Positions 9,728 through 19,804 of a DNA stretch of 27,697 bases are shown here, in pieces. Below the pieces are notes generated by a model. It was given only the letters and a program-made list of their open reading frames with translations. It was not told the DNA's origin and searched no databases. This stretch comes from Gnetum montanum (lineage: Eukaryota; Streptophyta; Gnetopsida; Gnetales; Gnetaceae): assembly GCA_015680685.1 (NCBI GenBank), contig MNCI01020558.1, positions 1 through 27,697 of the forward strand, written 5' to 3'. The position numbers and the translations under genes were made by a program. The stretch's first letter is position 1. Every line of letters begins with the position of its first letter.

Positions 9728-11437
9728 ATGATCACACAAACAACAAACATAGTGTTAGTATACAAAAATGCATTTTGGCAAAAAAACATTAAATTATATT
9801 TAGTAAAAATAAATATGATGAATCATAAGTTAGAAAAATATCCTTGGGTCCCATGGGCCTCGCGGGTATAGGATGTCAACATAAACATTTGACACGCACG
9901 GAACTCATTAAGGTAAAGCATGTTTTGTAGCATTAGCATTTCATTTCACATGTTCATACATCTGGCATCATACTTACATGTTTTGGCAATATGATATTAG
10001 TATTTACATTTTACAAGTCGCATTTTTTGAAAAAATTGGGCTACCTTTGGGAGTGTAGTCTAGAAATACAAAATTTTTTCTAACATTCGAACCACCAACT
10101 ATGCTTCAGTAATAGTAGAGTGTAGTTCCAAATAAATAAAAATCTAACCACTAGATATACTCCTAGGGAGCATAGCCCCAAAAATGTTAAGAAAAATTCA
10201 ATATTTTCAAAAAAACCTAACTGTTGTCCACAACGCTACCCCTACATCATTTATTACCCCAACCATAGCCCAACGAATCCTATTGCAACCCCTATCCTAC
10301 GGCATGTCGTCATGGCCATCGTAGGCAATTGTGCCCCTATCCTTGCCTCATCCCTAAAAGTTTCAAAATTCTGAAGAAAAAAATGGTAGTCTCTGGTAGT
10401 GCCCTTGCCTTGTGGTGGTTGCCCCTGGCCATTGCCAACATCGCTGCCCCTTGCATCATGCATGGAAAAATAAAATCAAAAGATAAGAAAAGGAAGGATG
10501 GTGAGCAAACCCTCTACTGTGCTTCCCACCTCACAAGCGGTGGTCCTAAGGCCATAACCAAACCCTCATCCTTGCCTTGTGTAGAGGAAAAAATATAAAA
10601 AAAATCATGCAAAGACTACAATGATGCCCTACAAGTGGCAACTCTCGGGCACTACTGAGAGCCCAATCTTCCACCCTACATGCTAGAAAAAACAAAATTA
10701 CAGGCCCATAGCCCCCTCTCTACAGTTGCATTGAATGCTACAGTGGCCATGGTCGACCATGAGACCTCACAAGCCCTCGAACCCCACATAATTGCCCAAG
10801 ATAAAATAATAATAATAATAACAAACTGTTATAAAATTAGAAACCCTTTCTCAATGTGCATGTTGTCATGGCCATGATGATCCTAAAAGGCCATAGCAAC
10901 GGTGACCCTTGCCACAGCAAGGTGCCCCAAACACCTAAGTGCAAAAAAATGCAAAAAATGGCAAAGGGGTAGAGTGTAGTCAAGGTACCTAACAAATGGT
11001 GGTGCCCTCTACTCCTCTATGCATACCTAAAGTAGGTGTCCTAGGACTCACTCTCCCTCATCTACATTTTTCATACTAGAGTGTTGGCATCCACTTCAAC
11101 AAGATAATCTAGTGACTATGCTCTCGCAACTGTGCTACGCTCTGGAAAGTTCACATTTTCACCTTTGACAATGACAAATTTACTAAGGGTAAAATGTGCT
11201 TGTATACCATTGGGGACCACTTAAACTCTTACCTACCCTAGGACTACACTCAATAGTGTTGAGCATAGCTAGGTGGGAGTGTAGCCACCAGAGTTGGAAA
11301 ATTTATTAATTTTTCTGGCTATCTCTAGACTTAGAAAATTTTTGAATTTTTCTTATTGCCTGGTGGCCACCCAAGCTAATTACGCTTTTCCAACACACCA
11401 AATCTTACTCCAATGATGCATTTAGTGTATATCAAAG
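9728..11437. other. noncoding part of the pro-pol interval with U3-like motifs
   Basis: No convincing coding on either strand. It contains dispersed copies of the GAGCATAG / CTATGCTC / GAGTGTAG words typical of this element's U3 (10044-10180 and 11150-11300), short recurrences of CATGGCCAT (around 10310, 10745 and 10867), and an AAT microsatellite at 10802-10822. It may include the lost promoter and first exon of the antisense gene, but nothing shows this directly. Confidence 0.4.
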
Positions 11438-11554
11438 TCCATTAAGACCTTAAATTGGTGCACCATTATCTACTATAACATTAAACTACCACCCAAAAAT
11501 TCACTAAGACCTTAAATTGGTGACACCATGGTTGTCCGAGGCCTAAAACCAGCC
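11438..11554 (+). repeat. short array of 22-nt units, right bracket of the pro-pol interval
   Basis: Units tccattaagaccttaaattgg (11438), tctactataacattaaactac (11469), ttcactaagaccttaaattgg (11500) and a diverged gtccgaggcctaaaaccagc (11534). They belong to the same family as the 5681-5912 and 15213-15653 arrays, and lie about 145 bp before the acceptor at 11697. Confidence 0.6.
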
Positions 11555-11697
11555 TACCCATCCCTTGCCTTTAAAATCACATTTACATATTTAGGAAAAA
11601 CATTTATTGCATTATTTTATTTAACTATGCATATTACTCTCATTAAGATAGGTGTGCCTTGACATTTTTTTGGTTGTTTTGTACAAGATTATTGCAG

Positions 11698-12830
11698 GAT
11701 TCATGGCATGGCTACATACAAGCATCTTCATGTGCCTCTAGTCCTAACCAAGCTACACAATGCATTGACTCATAATGCCTAGACCTCGAGCCCATAGCCT
11801 ATGATGAATACATCACATCTACAGAGGCATCATTAGACTAGCCAAACCATCTAGTTAGGGCTCTAGATCTAGAGGCAAGTGATGTCATCAAGGATCCCCT
11901 TATTGAAGTCCCTATAGCAACATATAGTGGCAAGGAAAAAATATTAAAACTTAGTTCTTTGTTAGAGCCTCAACATGCCCAAAACATCACAAAATTGCTC
12001 AGCAAAAACATCAAGGCGTTCACATGGTCTTATGAAGACATGCAAGGCCTAGATCCTCATGTAATGCAACACAACATAATCTTCGATCCTAGCATAAAAC
12101 CAGTCAAGCAAAAAATTGGCAAGGTTAGGCTTGAGATGGCATTGGAAGACCGAAATGAAATCACTAAGCTCTACAAAGCTAGTTTCATTTAGTCCATTGA
12201 CTATGCAAATTGGGTCTCCAACATCATGGTTGTACCCAAGAAAAATGAGAATATATGCATTTGCATAGACTTCTAAGACCTAAACGAGGAAACCATTAAA
12301 GATGACTTCCCATTGCCTAGTATTGACCAATTGGTTAATACTACGACTGGCCATGCCTTGTTGTCCTTCATAGATAGGTTCTTGGTGTACAACCAGATTT
12401 GGATCAACCCAAAGCACCATCTCAATACTATCTTTATGACCCCTTGGGGTACATTTTCCTACACCATGATGCCTTTTAGGCTTAAGAATGCAAGAGTGAC
12501 TTATTAACAAGCCATGAAATACATCTTTAGAGATTATTTATTAGGTCTACACAATGATTTCATTGACGATATATTGGTTAAGTCCAAAGCATCACACAAC
12601 CATGTAGGTAACCTAGGTCTTGTACTCAAATGGTTTCTAAAGCATGAACTTAGGTTAAGCCCTAAGAAATGTGTCTTTAGCATCAAGACGGGACACATGC
12701 TAGGTTTCATAGTATCTGAAGTAAGCATACATGTGGATCCTGATAAGGTTAAGGCCATCATCAACTTAGCACCACTGGCCAACCTTAAGGAGCTAGGAGG
12801 GTTACAAGGTACGTTGCAATTCATATGATG
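11698..12830 (+). pseudogene. pol: reverse transcriptase domain of the Tat-lineage element, broken
   Basis: Copies element RNA into DNA. The frame opens after the acceptor at 11697; the pre-RT segment KAFTWSYEDMQGLDPHVMQH (about 12013-12072) is the standard gypsy lead-in. Motifs follow in order: NWVSNIMVVPKK (near 12207-12242), DDFPLPSIDQLVN, HALLSFIDRF, FMTPWGTFSYTMMPFRLKNA (12433-12492) and the active-site box FIDDILVKSK (near 12562-12591), where FIDD stands for the usual Y-x-DD with both Asp kept. FSIKTGHMLGFIVSEVSI closes the thumb. One frame is kept throughout, with stops near 12190, 12274, 12505 and 12826. The family's first metal-binding Asp lies in SFID. It is inactive through stops. 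Confidence 0.9.
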
Positions 12831-13424
12831 ATTTATCACATGGTTAACTGATAAGTTTTAGCTAATGCAACACTTTCTTAAGAAAGGGATCCACTTTGAA
12901 TGGACAACTAAATGCTAAGAGGCATTTGACAACCTTAAACAGGAGTTGGCTCAACCTCCAATGGCCTACCCTCCACAAGGAGATAAACCATTCTACACCT
13001 ACCTTGCTACCTCAGATGCATCCATTGCTTCTTTATTTTGCCAAAAGTGAGATGATGGTACAAAGGTCTTGGTATACTACCTAAGCCATGCATTAGTTAC
13101 CTATGAAGCAAAGTATAACAATGTGGAAAATAATTGCCTCACCTTAGTCTTTGTACTTAAGAAGTGGAGGCACTATCTTTTCTGTAGCCAAGTCAACATC
13201 ATCTACAAAAGCAATGTACTCTAAGCCATTACAATGAATATCTAAGAGAGTAGTCATATTGCATATTGGAAAGCAATAACCATAGAGTTTGACCTGCATT
13301 ACATTGCACAAGCATCAACCAAAAGTCAAGCAATAGCCACACAACTCATGGATTCCCTAATTGATGATCAAGCAATGATAGATCTAGAATTTTTGGATAA
13401 ACATGTCACTAGCATAAGTGCCTA
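12831..13424 (+). pseudogene. pol: first RNase H domain (gypsy type) of the element, broken
   Basis: Degrades the RNA of the RNA-DNA hybrid. It continues in the RT frame. Visible: HFLKKGIHFEWTTKC-stop-EAF (connector), then TYLATSDASIASLF with the catalytic Asp, VYYLSHALVTYEAKYNNVE with the catalytic Glu, WRHYLFCSQVNIIY, and EFDLHYIAQASTKSQAIATQ matching the family's F-D-I-x-Y-x-x-x-x-x-x-K-(G/S)-Q-A tail. Stops occur at 12826, 12829, 12859, 12916, 13048 and later. It is separated from the next domain by a stop near 13422 and a +1 frame change. Confidence 0.8.
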
Positions 13425-13426
13425 AC

Positions 13427-14000
13427 AACTTCAAGGTATTCTCACACTTTGATGGAATTTCATCCTCTCAAGGAGGTAGCATTGCTACAGTAATTAGGTT
13501 CCCCTCCAGGGAGACCCAACCCTTCACATATCATTTTACATTCCCTTGCACCAATAATGTGGTGAAGTATGAGTGTCTCCTCTAAGGTATCCTAGCAGCT
13601 CACAACCTAGGAATACAAAACCTAGTGATCTGAGGTGATTTGCAATCAGTTTTCAACTAAGTTACTGAGGTTTACACTTGTAGAGCCCAACACTTGCAAC
13701 CTTATTGTGACCTGGCAAAGCACTTTCTCAAGCCATTTCCAACTACTAATGTCTAGCATATCCCTTACAAAGAAAACACCATTGTCGATGCATTAGCGAT
13801 GTTATCCTTAAGCATCACCCCTAAAATGTTTCCTGCATTGCCTACTATGGTAGCAAATTGCACTATACATGTCACACAAACAATCGACATTGCATCCATA
13901 GCCTTAGTAAGCACAATCCACACAGCAGAGTGGTACAAGGACATCGAATTGTACCTTCAATAAGGTGAACCTTCATAGCATCTAACCACTTCCCAAAAGG
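13427..14000 (+). pseudogene. pol: second, archaeal-type RNase H (aRNH) domain, lineage marker of Tat/Ogre elements, broken
   Basis: A second RNase H between the gypsy RNase H and integrase is diagnostic of the plant Tat branch. It reads VFSHFDGISSSQGGSIATVI (first Asp), FPCTNNVVKYECLL-stop-GILAAHNLGI (Glu), a stop then GDLQSVFN (Asp), and IPYKENTIVDALAML (last Asp), matching F-D-G-S, CTNNEAEYEAL, G-D-S-x-L-V and E-N-x-x-A-D-A-L-A. All four acidic positions remain, but there are at least five in-frame stops. The frame is +1 relative to RT and is shared with integrase downstream. Confidence 0.85.
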
Positions 14001-15172
14001 ATGTAGTGCAAAAATGATCGTGGTTGTATGTCATCATAGGTGATAGCACCTTATGCCATAGATCCTACAATGCCATACTCTTGACCTGCATTAGTGACAA
14101 TGAAGTACATATGATCGTTGAACAAGTCCATGAGGGATTTTTTGGAGGCCACATAGCACCTAGGGTAATGGCAATGAAAATCAAATGCTTAGGCTACTAT
14201 TGGCTATGCATGGAGCACGATTACGTCTCCAAGATCAAGACATGTGACACATGTCAATGGCATGGTAACTTGATGCATGTGACACCCAGTAAACTGCATA
14301 CACCGCAAATCACATGGTTTTTCCAACATTGGGACCTAAACATCATAGGACCAATAACACCTACGTCCTCTACAAGTCATAGCTTCATCATAATTTCAAC
14401 TAAGTATTTTATGAAGTGGGTTAAAGTTATTCCCCTTAGGAAGATTACATTGCAACAGGTCTGCAAATTCATACTTGATAACATAGTATTCCATTTTGGT
14501 TTACCCATGATCATAGTCATAGATAATGGGCCAAAGTTTAGTAGTGCTGAGACCAAAGCCTTTAGCAAATCCTTTAAAATCAAAAATTCCCTCTCATCAT
14601 CTTACTACTCATAGGCAAATGGTTAAGTAAAGGTGACAAATAAGTTCATTGTCAATCTTCTGAAGAAGATGCTTAGTAGTAGCAAGAAATGATGGCACGG
14701 GTAGCTAACCTACACACTATGGCCCTACTGCACAACACAAAGAACTACAATAGGTAAGATGCCACATAGTTTGACTTATAGGTTTAAAGCCATCTTGTCT
14801 CTTGAATTGTAGGTCTCATCACTCTGTGTAATCCTCTGAAGCTTCATTGATGAGGTGCAAAACAATGAGTTGAGAATCATGGATTTTAACTTAATAGATG
14901 AGGAGAACATACAAACACTTAGTTAAATTGAGGGGTACCAAAAAACAAAATGGTTGAAACACAATTACAATTATCATCAATTCTTGATTAAGAAATGGGA
15001 CTTAGTCCTCAAGATCATTTGTGAACCCATAGATAAATTCTTAGCCAACTAGGAAGGGCCTTTCTTGGTCATCAAGACTTATGACAATAGGGCATTCAAG
15101 CTTGTTGACCATGATGGCAACAAATTTGCCAATTTTTTGAACCACTCATACCTAAGGCCATACTACACATAG
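14001..15172 (+). pseudogene. pol: integrase of the Tat-lineage element, broken and with substituted catalytic residues
   Basis: Inserts the element's DNA copy. One frame runs from the aRNH region to the TAG at 15170-15172. The N-terminal zinc site is clear: VHEGFFGGH and CDTCQ. In the DDE core the first Asp site reads HWDLNIIGPI, where W-G-x-D is expected, so Asp appears to be Asn; the second Asp is present in VIDNGPKF; the Glu site reads ANG-stop-VKVTNK where ANGQ-x-E-x-TNK is expected, so Glu appears to be Lys. The C-terminus has WDLVLKI, GPFLVIKTYDNRAFKLVDHD and ends HSYLRPYYT. No chromodomain follows, which fits Tat. At least eight in-frame stops. Confidence 0.9.
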
Positions 15173-15212
15173 CACGTAGCATCTCATCAATGATAAAACA
15201 AGGTAAGTAAAG

Positions 15213-15653
15213 TCCACTATGACTATACACTAGCAAAGCATTCATTCACTATGATGTTAAACTGGCAACCAAACCTCTAGTCCACCATGACTATAAACTG
15301 GCAGAACAATAGTCTACTATGACTATAAATTGGCATAGACAGTCTACTACAACATTAAATTAGCATCCACATCCGTTGTCTACTATGATGCTAAACTGGC
15401 ATAGCTCATCCACTATGATGCTAAACTAGCACAGACCACCTGCTATGATGCTAAACAAGCACAACTCATCCTTGCATCATGACATTAAACTAGCACAACA
15501 TTCATCATCTACTACGATGTTAAACTGGCACTCAATGGTTTACTAGGACTATAAACTAGCACATCATAGTCTGCCAAGACCTTAAGCTATGCCCACGGTC
15601 TACTAGAATGCTAAACTAGCACAACATACAATCTACTAGGACATTAAATTAGG
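15213..15653 (+). repeat. 14-unit array of a 22-nt repeat with variable spacers, after integrase
   Basis: Consensus TCTACTATGA[c/t][a/g][c/t]TAAACT[a/g]GC; I count 14 units, starting 41 bp after the integrase stop, with spacers of 5-25 bp. Best units: tctactatgatgctaaactggc and tccactatgatgctaaactagc. Tat/Ogre elements are known for hypervariable tandem repeats between integrase and the 3' LTR that can seed satellites. The variable spacers are unusual for a simple tandem array. Confidence 0.8.
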
Positions 15654-17150
15654 TTTGTAATTCAACACACATAGTTCTGCAAACAAACAAGTGATAATAC
15701 TTCCAACTCCATGCCATATGCCCACATCTTATGGGTGGGGTAGGGGCCACTACAATTTGAGGATGGATTTCCTATCATCAAACAAAGCCTCTAGAACATT
15801 TGCAGCATCACTGCCCTCCAACATTTTGCTGATCTTCTAAAAATGCCCTTGGAAATTTTGCTAATCTTCCAAAGCTCCTACCCCAGTCACAAGCACTACT
15901 AGCCCCAAGCCACACTAGTAACATTACTGGCCTTGGGTATTTTATTATTTCTTTGAGCTCTCATCATCAACACAACCCTTTCGAGTAGTGGCAACATTAG
16001 GGCACTCATCATCTCACTGACTTTGTTGAGCTCTTACCATTTCTTGGGCACTTGTCTTCAATGTGGTTGCTAGAGCTTTTGCAACCTTCTCGCTTTGGCA
16101 CCTACACTAGTTTTCTTGCAGCGGATCCTTAAGCTCTTACAACTAGTCCAACACTCGTGGCTCATGAAACACCCTTGAATCTAGTAGTTTATCTTATTTC
16201 ATGTTGTGTGGTTGTTTTCTTGTTTTCTCTATGTTGTGTTTGCAAGATGAAGCCCTAGAGGTGGTTGTGCAGAGATGCATCTCATCACAGCGGCAAGTCA
16301 CTAGATTGCTCTATGCATGATTGGACTAGCCAAGCCACTCAAGAGTGCACATTCCTAGTTATAGCCTACTTGAATTTACCAATTTACTTTGCATTTTCCT
16401 ACCTTCCCTTGCATCACCGAGCTTGCAACCCTTCCAATGCACATGGCACCCTCTTTACGTCAATCATAGAACCCATAATGGATGTAATGCAACTCATCCT
16501 ATGGGAAGCCTATGTGGGCTAGTCAAATCCTAAGAAAATGTAATGCAACTCATCCTAGGGAGAAAACACCTATCTTATAGGTACGATGTGATTACACTAA
16601 AGCCAAGGTTGTTAGGTGGCACGCAACCTAGTTGATGAAAAGCATTTTGCAGCTAGCATCTCACAATGTGCAAAACCCAAAGTAGGTTCATCGTAGCCAC
16701 AAAAAAGAAAAAAAAATGTAAAGAAAAATAGGAAAAAAACATGTCCCCATGAAAAACTAGTAGAACTCCAATTTCACAACTGGTCCAACCCTGAATTTGC
16801 ATTAACCTTCTCATAAGTACTCTGACAAGAGGTCACACTTTTAGTGGCAAGCCATCCTAGTGCTATGGACACTAACTCTCTCATAAGCATTCCAACAAGA
16901 GGTCACTATTATGGTGACAAGCCATCCCTGGTGCCACATCTTACAATATTACACTATTTGCATTTCATTCCCTTGTTATCCCCTAATGCATTCCCTACAT
17001 CCTTTATCTCTAGCATAACATCACCCTTAGCACTCTTGAGTATGGTGAAGCGATGTTTGATTAGGTATTGAGGAGGGATGTTGGTGCTAGGTCTACTGTG
17101 ATGTTTTGCATTCTTTGTCAACGTCTCTTGAGCCACTCCTTCAGACATCA
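15654..17150 (+). other. 3' untranslated region of the element
   Basis: No recognisable domain on either strand; the open frames here (for example 16265-16522) lack family features and I treat them as chance. The sequence is C/T-rich with short internal duplications: GTAATGCAACTCATCCTA at about 16484 and 16541, and the repeat at 16811-16940. An A-rich patch lies at 16697-16740. Confidence 0.5.
16811..16940 (+). repeat. 70-bp tandem duplication in the 3' UTR
   Basis: Two diverged units beginning tcataagtactctgacaaga (16811) and tcataagcattccaacaaga (16881), each followed by ggtcac and then [g/a]caagccatcc. Confidence 0.65.
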
Positions 17151-17164
17151 ACAAAGGGGGCTAA
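17151..17164 (+). other. polypurine tract before the 3' LTR
   Basis: ACAAAGGGGGCTAA sits immediately upstream of the TG at 17165-17166 that starts the 3' LTR. Such a tract primes plus-strand DNA synthesis in LTR elements. The A/G run with five G is typical, and its position supports the LTR boundary. Confidence 0.6.
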
Positions 17165-17204
17165 TGAAACACCACCAAATTTGGGCTCTTAGGTCTTAGC
17201 TGTG

Positions 17205-17735
17205 AATTTTTCTAAGTTTCAAAACTTGGCAAATTATTTCTAAGTGTTGAGACTATGCTCCCCATTGCTGGGACTACACTCCAGAGCATAGTCAGTGTAG
17301 TTGGCATAGACAGCCAAAATTTGCAAATTTTTCTAAGTGTTGATAGCAACTACAAACGTTTCTAGGTGTTTTGACTATGCTCTCCCTATTGAAACTACAT
17401 TCTAGAGTGTAGTCAGCATAGTCAGCAAAAAAATAACTAGTTTTGCAAATTTTCCTAAGTGTCTAGCCAGAGGTTGTTAGGCTGCCTTAGGATGAGAAAA
17501 GAAGTTCGGTAGATTTTCTAACTTCTGAGGCTATGCTTCTTACTACGCTCCATAGCATAGTTAGTGTACTCTACACAAGGTCATCAATTTTTGCCAGATT
17601 TTTCTAAGTGTTAAGGCTATGCTTTCCCTACCAAGACTATGCTCCAGAGCATAGCTAGTGTAGTCTACGCTAGGCCTTATCTTTTGGCAAAGCTTGTCTA
17701 ACTGTTAGACTATGCTCCAGAGTGTAGTTAGTGCA
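17205..17735 (+). repeat. degenerate tandem repeats in the U3 with palindromic CTATGCTC..GAGCATAG motifs
   Basis: About five units of 90-140 bp share the order TTTTTCTAAGTGTTGAGGCTATGCTC, spacer, CTCCAGAGCATAGTCAGTGTAGTC. The clearest core is CTATGCTCCAGAGCATAG at 17637-17654, two 8-bp arms that are exact reverse complements around a 2-base centre. Similar words recur in the 5' LTR, in the leader and in the pro-pol interval. Such U3 repeats often act as promoter/enhancer modules. Confidence 0.7.
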
Positions 17736-18147
17736 GTCATGTAGAACTACCTTTAGAAGCCTCTAGAACTCAACACTAACTTTTTTCTTAGCTCCAACAT
17801 TCCTTTGGAAAGTAAGATCAACAAATTGTATTTCATTTGCACTCCCCATGTGCCCCCAAAATTGTACCTACGCTTGACACAACTTGAGAGAGAGGATAGT
17901 ATAGTACTGGAGCGTAGTCTTCAAAATTGCACTATTTTGCATTATTTTTTGGTACTTTGCAATCTTTCTAACATTCACATTTGTAGTCTTGGTAGTGTAG
18001 TCATAGTCTAGTAGTCTCATAGGGTCCATTGAAGCACACCAGCAGAACACCATTTTCTTTGGTGGGAGTGTAGTTGGGGATATCATAGTCCCAACTATCC
18101 CTCTACCATGTGGCACCTGATTCACAACTCATGCTAACCCTAAGCCC

Positions 18148-18155
18148 TATAAATA
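18148..18155 (+). promoter_or_regulatory. TATA box of the 3' LTR
   Basis: TATAAATA in the block AAGCCCTATAAATACCCCA, matching 404-411. In this LTR it could drive read-out transcription into the flank at 18836 onward. Confidence 0.65.
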
Positions 18156-18835
18156 CCCCAATCTTCCACATTTTAGGGATTGGCAAATCTAAAGTAAGGT
18201 TAACATTTTGAAGCAATCACTTGGCATTCTAGCATTTGGCAAACCTAGATAACACTTGGCATTTTCTAGCAGACATCATTGCACATCATCGTAGCATCAT
18301 TACACACCGGCTAGCACATCGCTGATCAGTACAAACCTGTAGGCTCAGACTTCATGGTAGATGTCAATTCTCATAGCTTGGACACCTTGAATTATGACTA
18401 TACTACCTACTATGCTTGTTTGTACACTACGTACCTCCTAAACGTTTCTTTGTAGTTATCTATGCTCCTTCCCATTTGGGGTGATCCTGCTCTCTCCCTC
18501 GCTTACATTTGGCATATTTCTTAACATTTTCTTTCACATTCTAGCATTCTATTTGCATTTTTGTTGTTTTTGCATATTTTGGAGCATTTGCACCCTCATT
18601 TTGCATTGTAACCCTTACCTACACTCACCCCTATGGAAACCACAGACATTCTAAACATTGTACAAATCCTTGACACTCGTTTCATCGTAACACCTGTAAG
18701 TCCCAGTTTGATCGACAAGACCATTCTAGATACCTAGCCTCCATTCCTAGTAGGCCCTTGTGTGGATGTGGGGTCAAGGCTGTGTGACCTCTCAATGTAC
18801 CATTCTAGCCTCCAACATTTTTGGTTGCTACATCT

Positions 18836-19804
18836 TAAAGCACCGCAACTTCATAAGGCTTGCTTTATTAAATGGCTAAACTATGCTAATATTTCTTTCC
18901 CCCCTTCTTAAACTTCTTAAGAAGCTAAAAATTTAAGATCATTCCCTAATGCACACTAATTAAATTTCCATAACTAAACTAGGAATTTATTGAACATATT
19001 TACAAGAAAAACCACAAATCTTTTTTGAGGAAACTTTCTATCAAACTTAAGATTCGGTGGTATAAAAACCTCATTCCTAAGAAACATTAATGAAAAACTA
19101 TACCAATGAAATCATAGCATAAGCTACTCAGTAGAAGGGAAGCCAATGGTCAAAGTGATCCTTTTAGGAATCCTCTTGTCTAGGGTTCTATCATTCTTAA
19201 TTTTTGTTGTAACCCAATATTTCTTCTCTTTGTCTTGTTTTATTGGTATTTCCACTTCCTTAGCCCCCATGTTTTTCTTTGTAGCATTATTATGCAAATC
19301 TATCTCCTTTACTCCTTTCTTAGCTTGTACTAGCCCATAATACAATTGTTGTTTATCCAATAGATTACTAACTTGGGCCAAGAAAAGGATTTTCATATCA
19401 TCCCAACTTGAAACATTGTTGCTTAGCAAGTTTGAATATCAAATTTGATCCATATCCTTTAAATTTGCTACAAAAAACCCACAAGCTTGATCTTGGTGTT
19501 GAAAATTTGCGTGAGCTAAAGTTACTAATAAACCAGACAAAAAAGGTAAACTTCTTACCCTTTTGGTTTTTACTTAAACTCGAAAACCTTATTCTGCTCT
19601 TCTTCTAATGAATAACCAATCTTAAGATCAAATAATTTTAAATCTTCTAAAGTACCAGTCTATTTAGTCATGAATTAAAAATAGTATCTAATTTCTTTCA
19701 AGCCCTCCTAGCAACAAAAGAACTATTTGGTATGCTAATGTAATGAACTTAGGTAACTATATTCATGTCCTCCTTCTAACATCGAAAGAACTGTTGGCAA
19801 TGAT
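18836..19804. other. AT-rich flank, one unrecognised minus-strand coding-like stretch
   Basis: On the minus strand a frame is open from 19429 to 19124 and reads back to about 19520 across one stop (ACGFFVANLKDMDQI, stop, YSNLLSNNVSSWDDMKILF). The product is Lys-rich with no motif I recognise, and it could be chance or a decayed transposon fragment. Nothing else is visible. Confidence 0.25.

Larger units (their letters stand above)
5426..11697 (+). other. candidate giant intron between pro and pol of the element
   Basis: Sense coding stops near 5425 and resumes immediately after 11697. The acceptor is good: a T-rich tract at 11667-11681 and ATTGCAG ending at 11697, after which the pre-RT frame opens with DSWHGY. 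A possible donor is GC/GTTATG at 5426, but it is unremarkable. Ogre elements of the same branch are known to splice out an intron between protease and RT, though a much shorter one, so position and acceptor suit that role. The interval holds the 22-nt repeat arrays and an antisense gene. Alternatively it is simply a nested insertion. Confidence 0.45.
17165..18835 (+). mobile_element. 3' LTR of the Tat-lineage element (right end eroded)
   Basis: Begins TGAAACACC after the polypurine tract. From 17744 onward it aligns with the 5' LTR at window base 1. Similarity fades around 18826-18840, some 80 bp before the LTR end inferred from the 5' copy, so the right end is truncated or too diverged to trace. 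No target-site duplication can be tested because the left edge of the element is outside the window. Confidence 0.85.

Noticed and set aside
10254-10598. Overlapping open frames on both strands (10254-10463 minus, 10329-10598 plus) as a first exon of the antisense gene
   Set aside because: No motif, no clear donor leading to the acceptor at 9726, and low-complexity composition.
12280-12839. Minus-strand open frames opposite RT
   Set aside because: They mirror the RT motifs on the plus strand and have no independent features.
15100-15200. Chromodomain at the integrase C-terminus
   Set aside because: The frame ends at HSYLRPYYT without the aromatic-cage sequence, as expected for Tat elements.
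15213-15653. CRISPR-like pattern of short repeats and spacers
   Set aside because: Repeats are degenerate, spacers are 5-25 bp and uneven, and the context is a plant retrotransposon.
16265-16533. Two overlapping plus-strand open frames after integrase as a possible env-like gene
   Set aside because: No signal peptide plus anchor arrangement or recognisable motif; a short chance frame in the 3' UTR.
1-18835. Endogenous plant pararetrovirus instead of an LTR retrotransposon
   Set aside because: Paired LTRs, a polypurine tract, integrase and dual RNase H are present, and no movement protein was seen.
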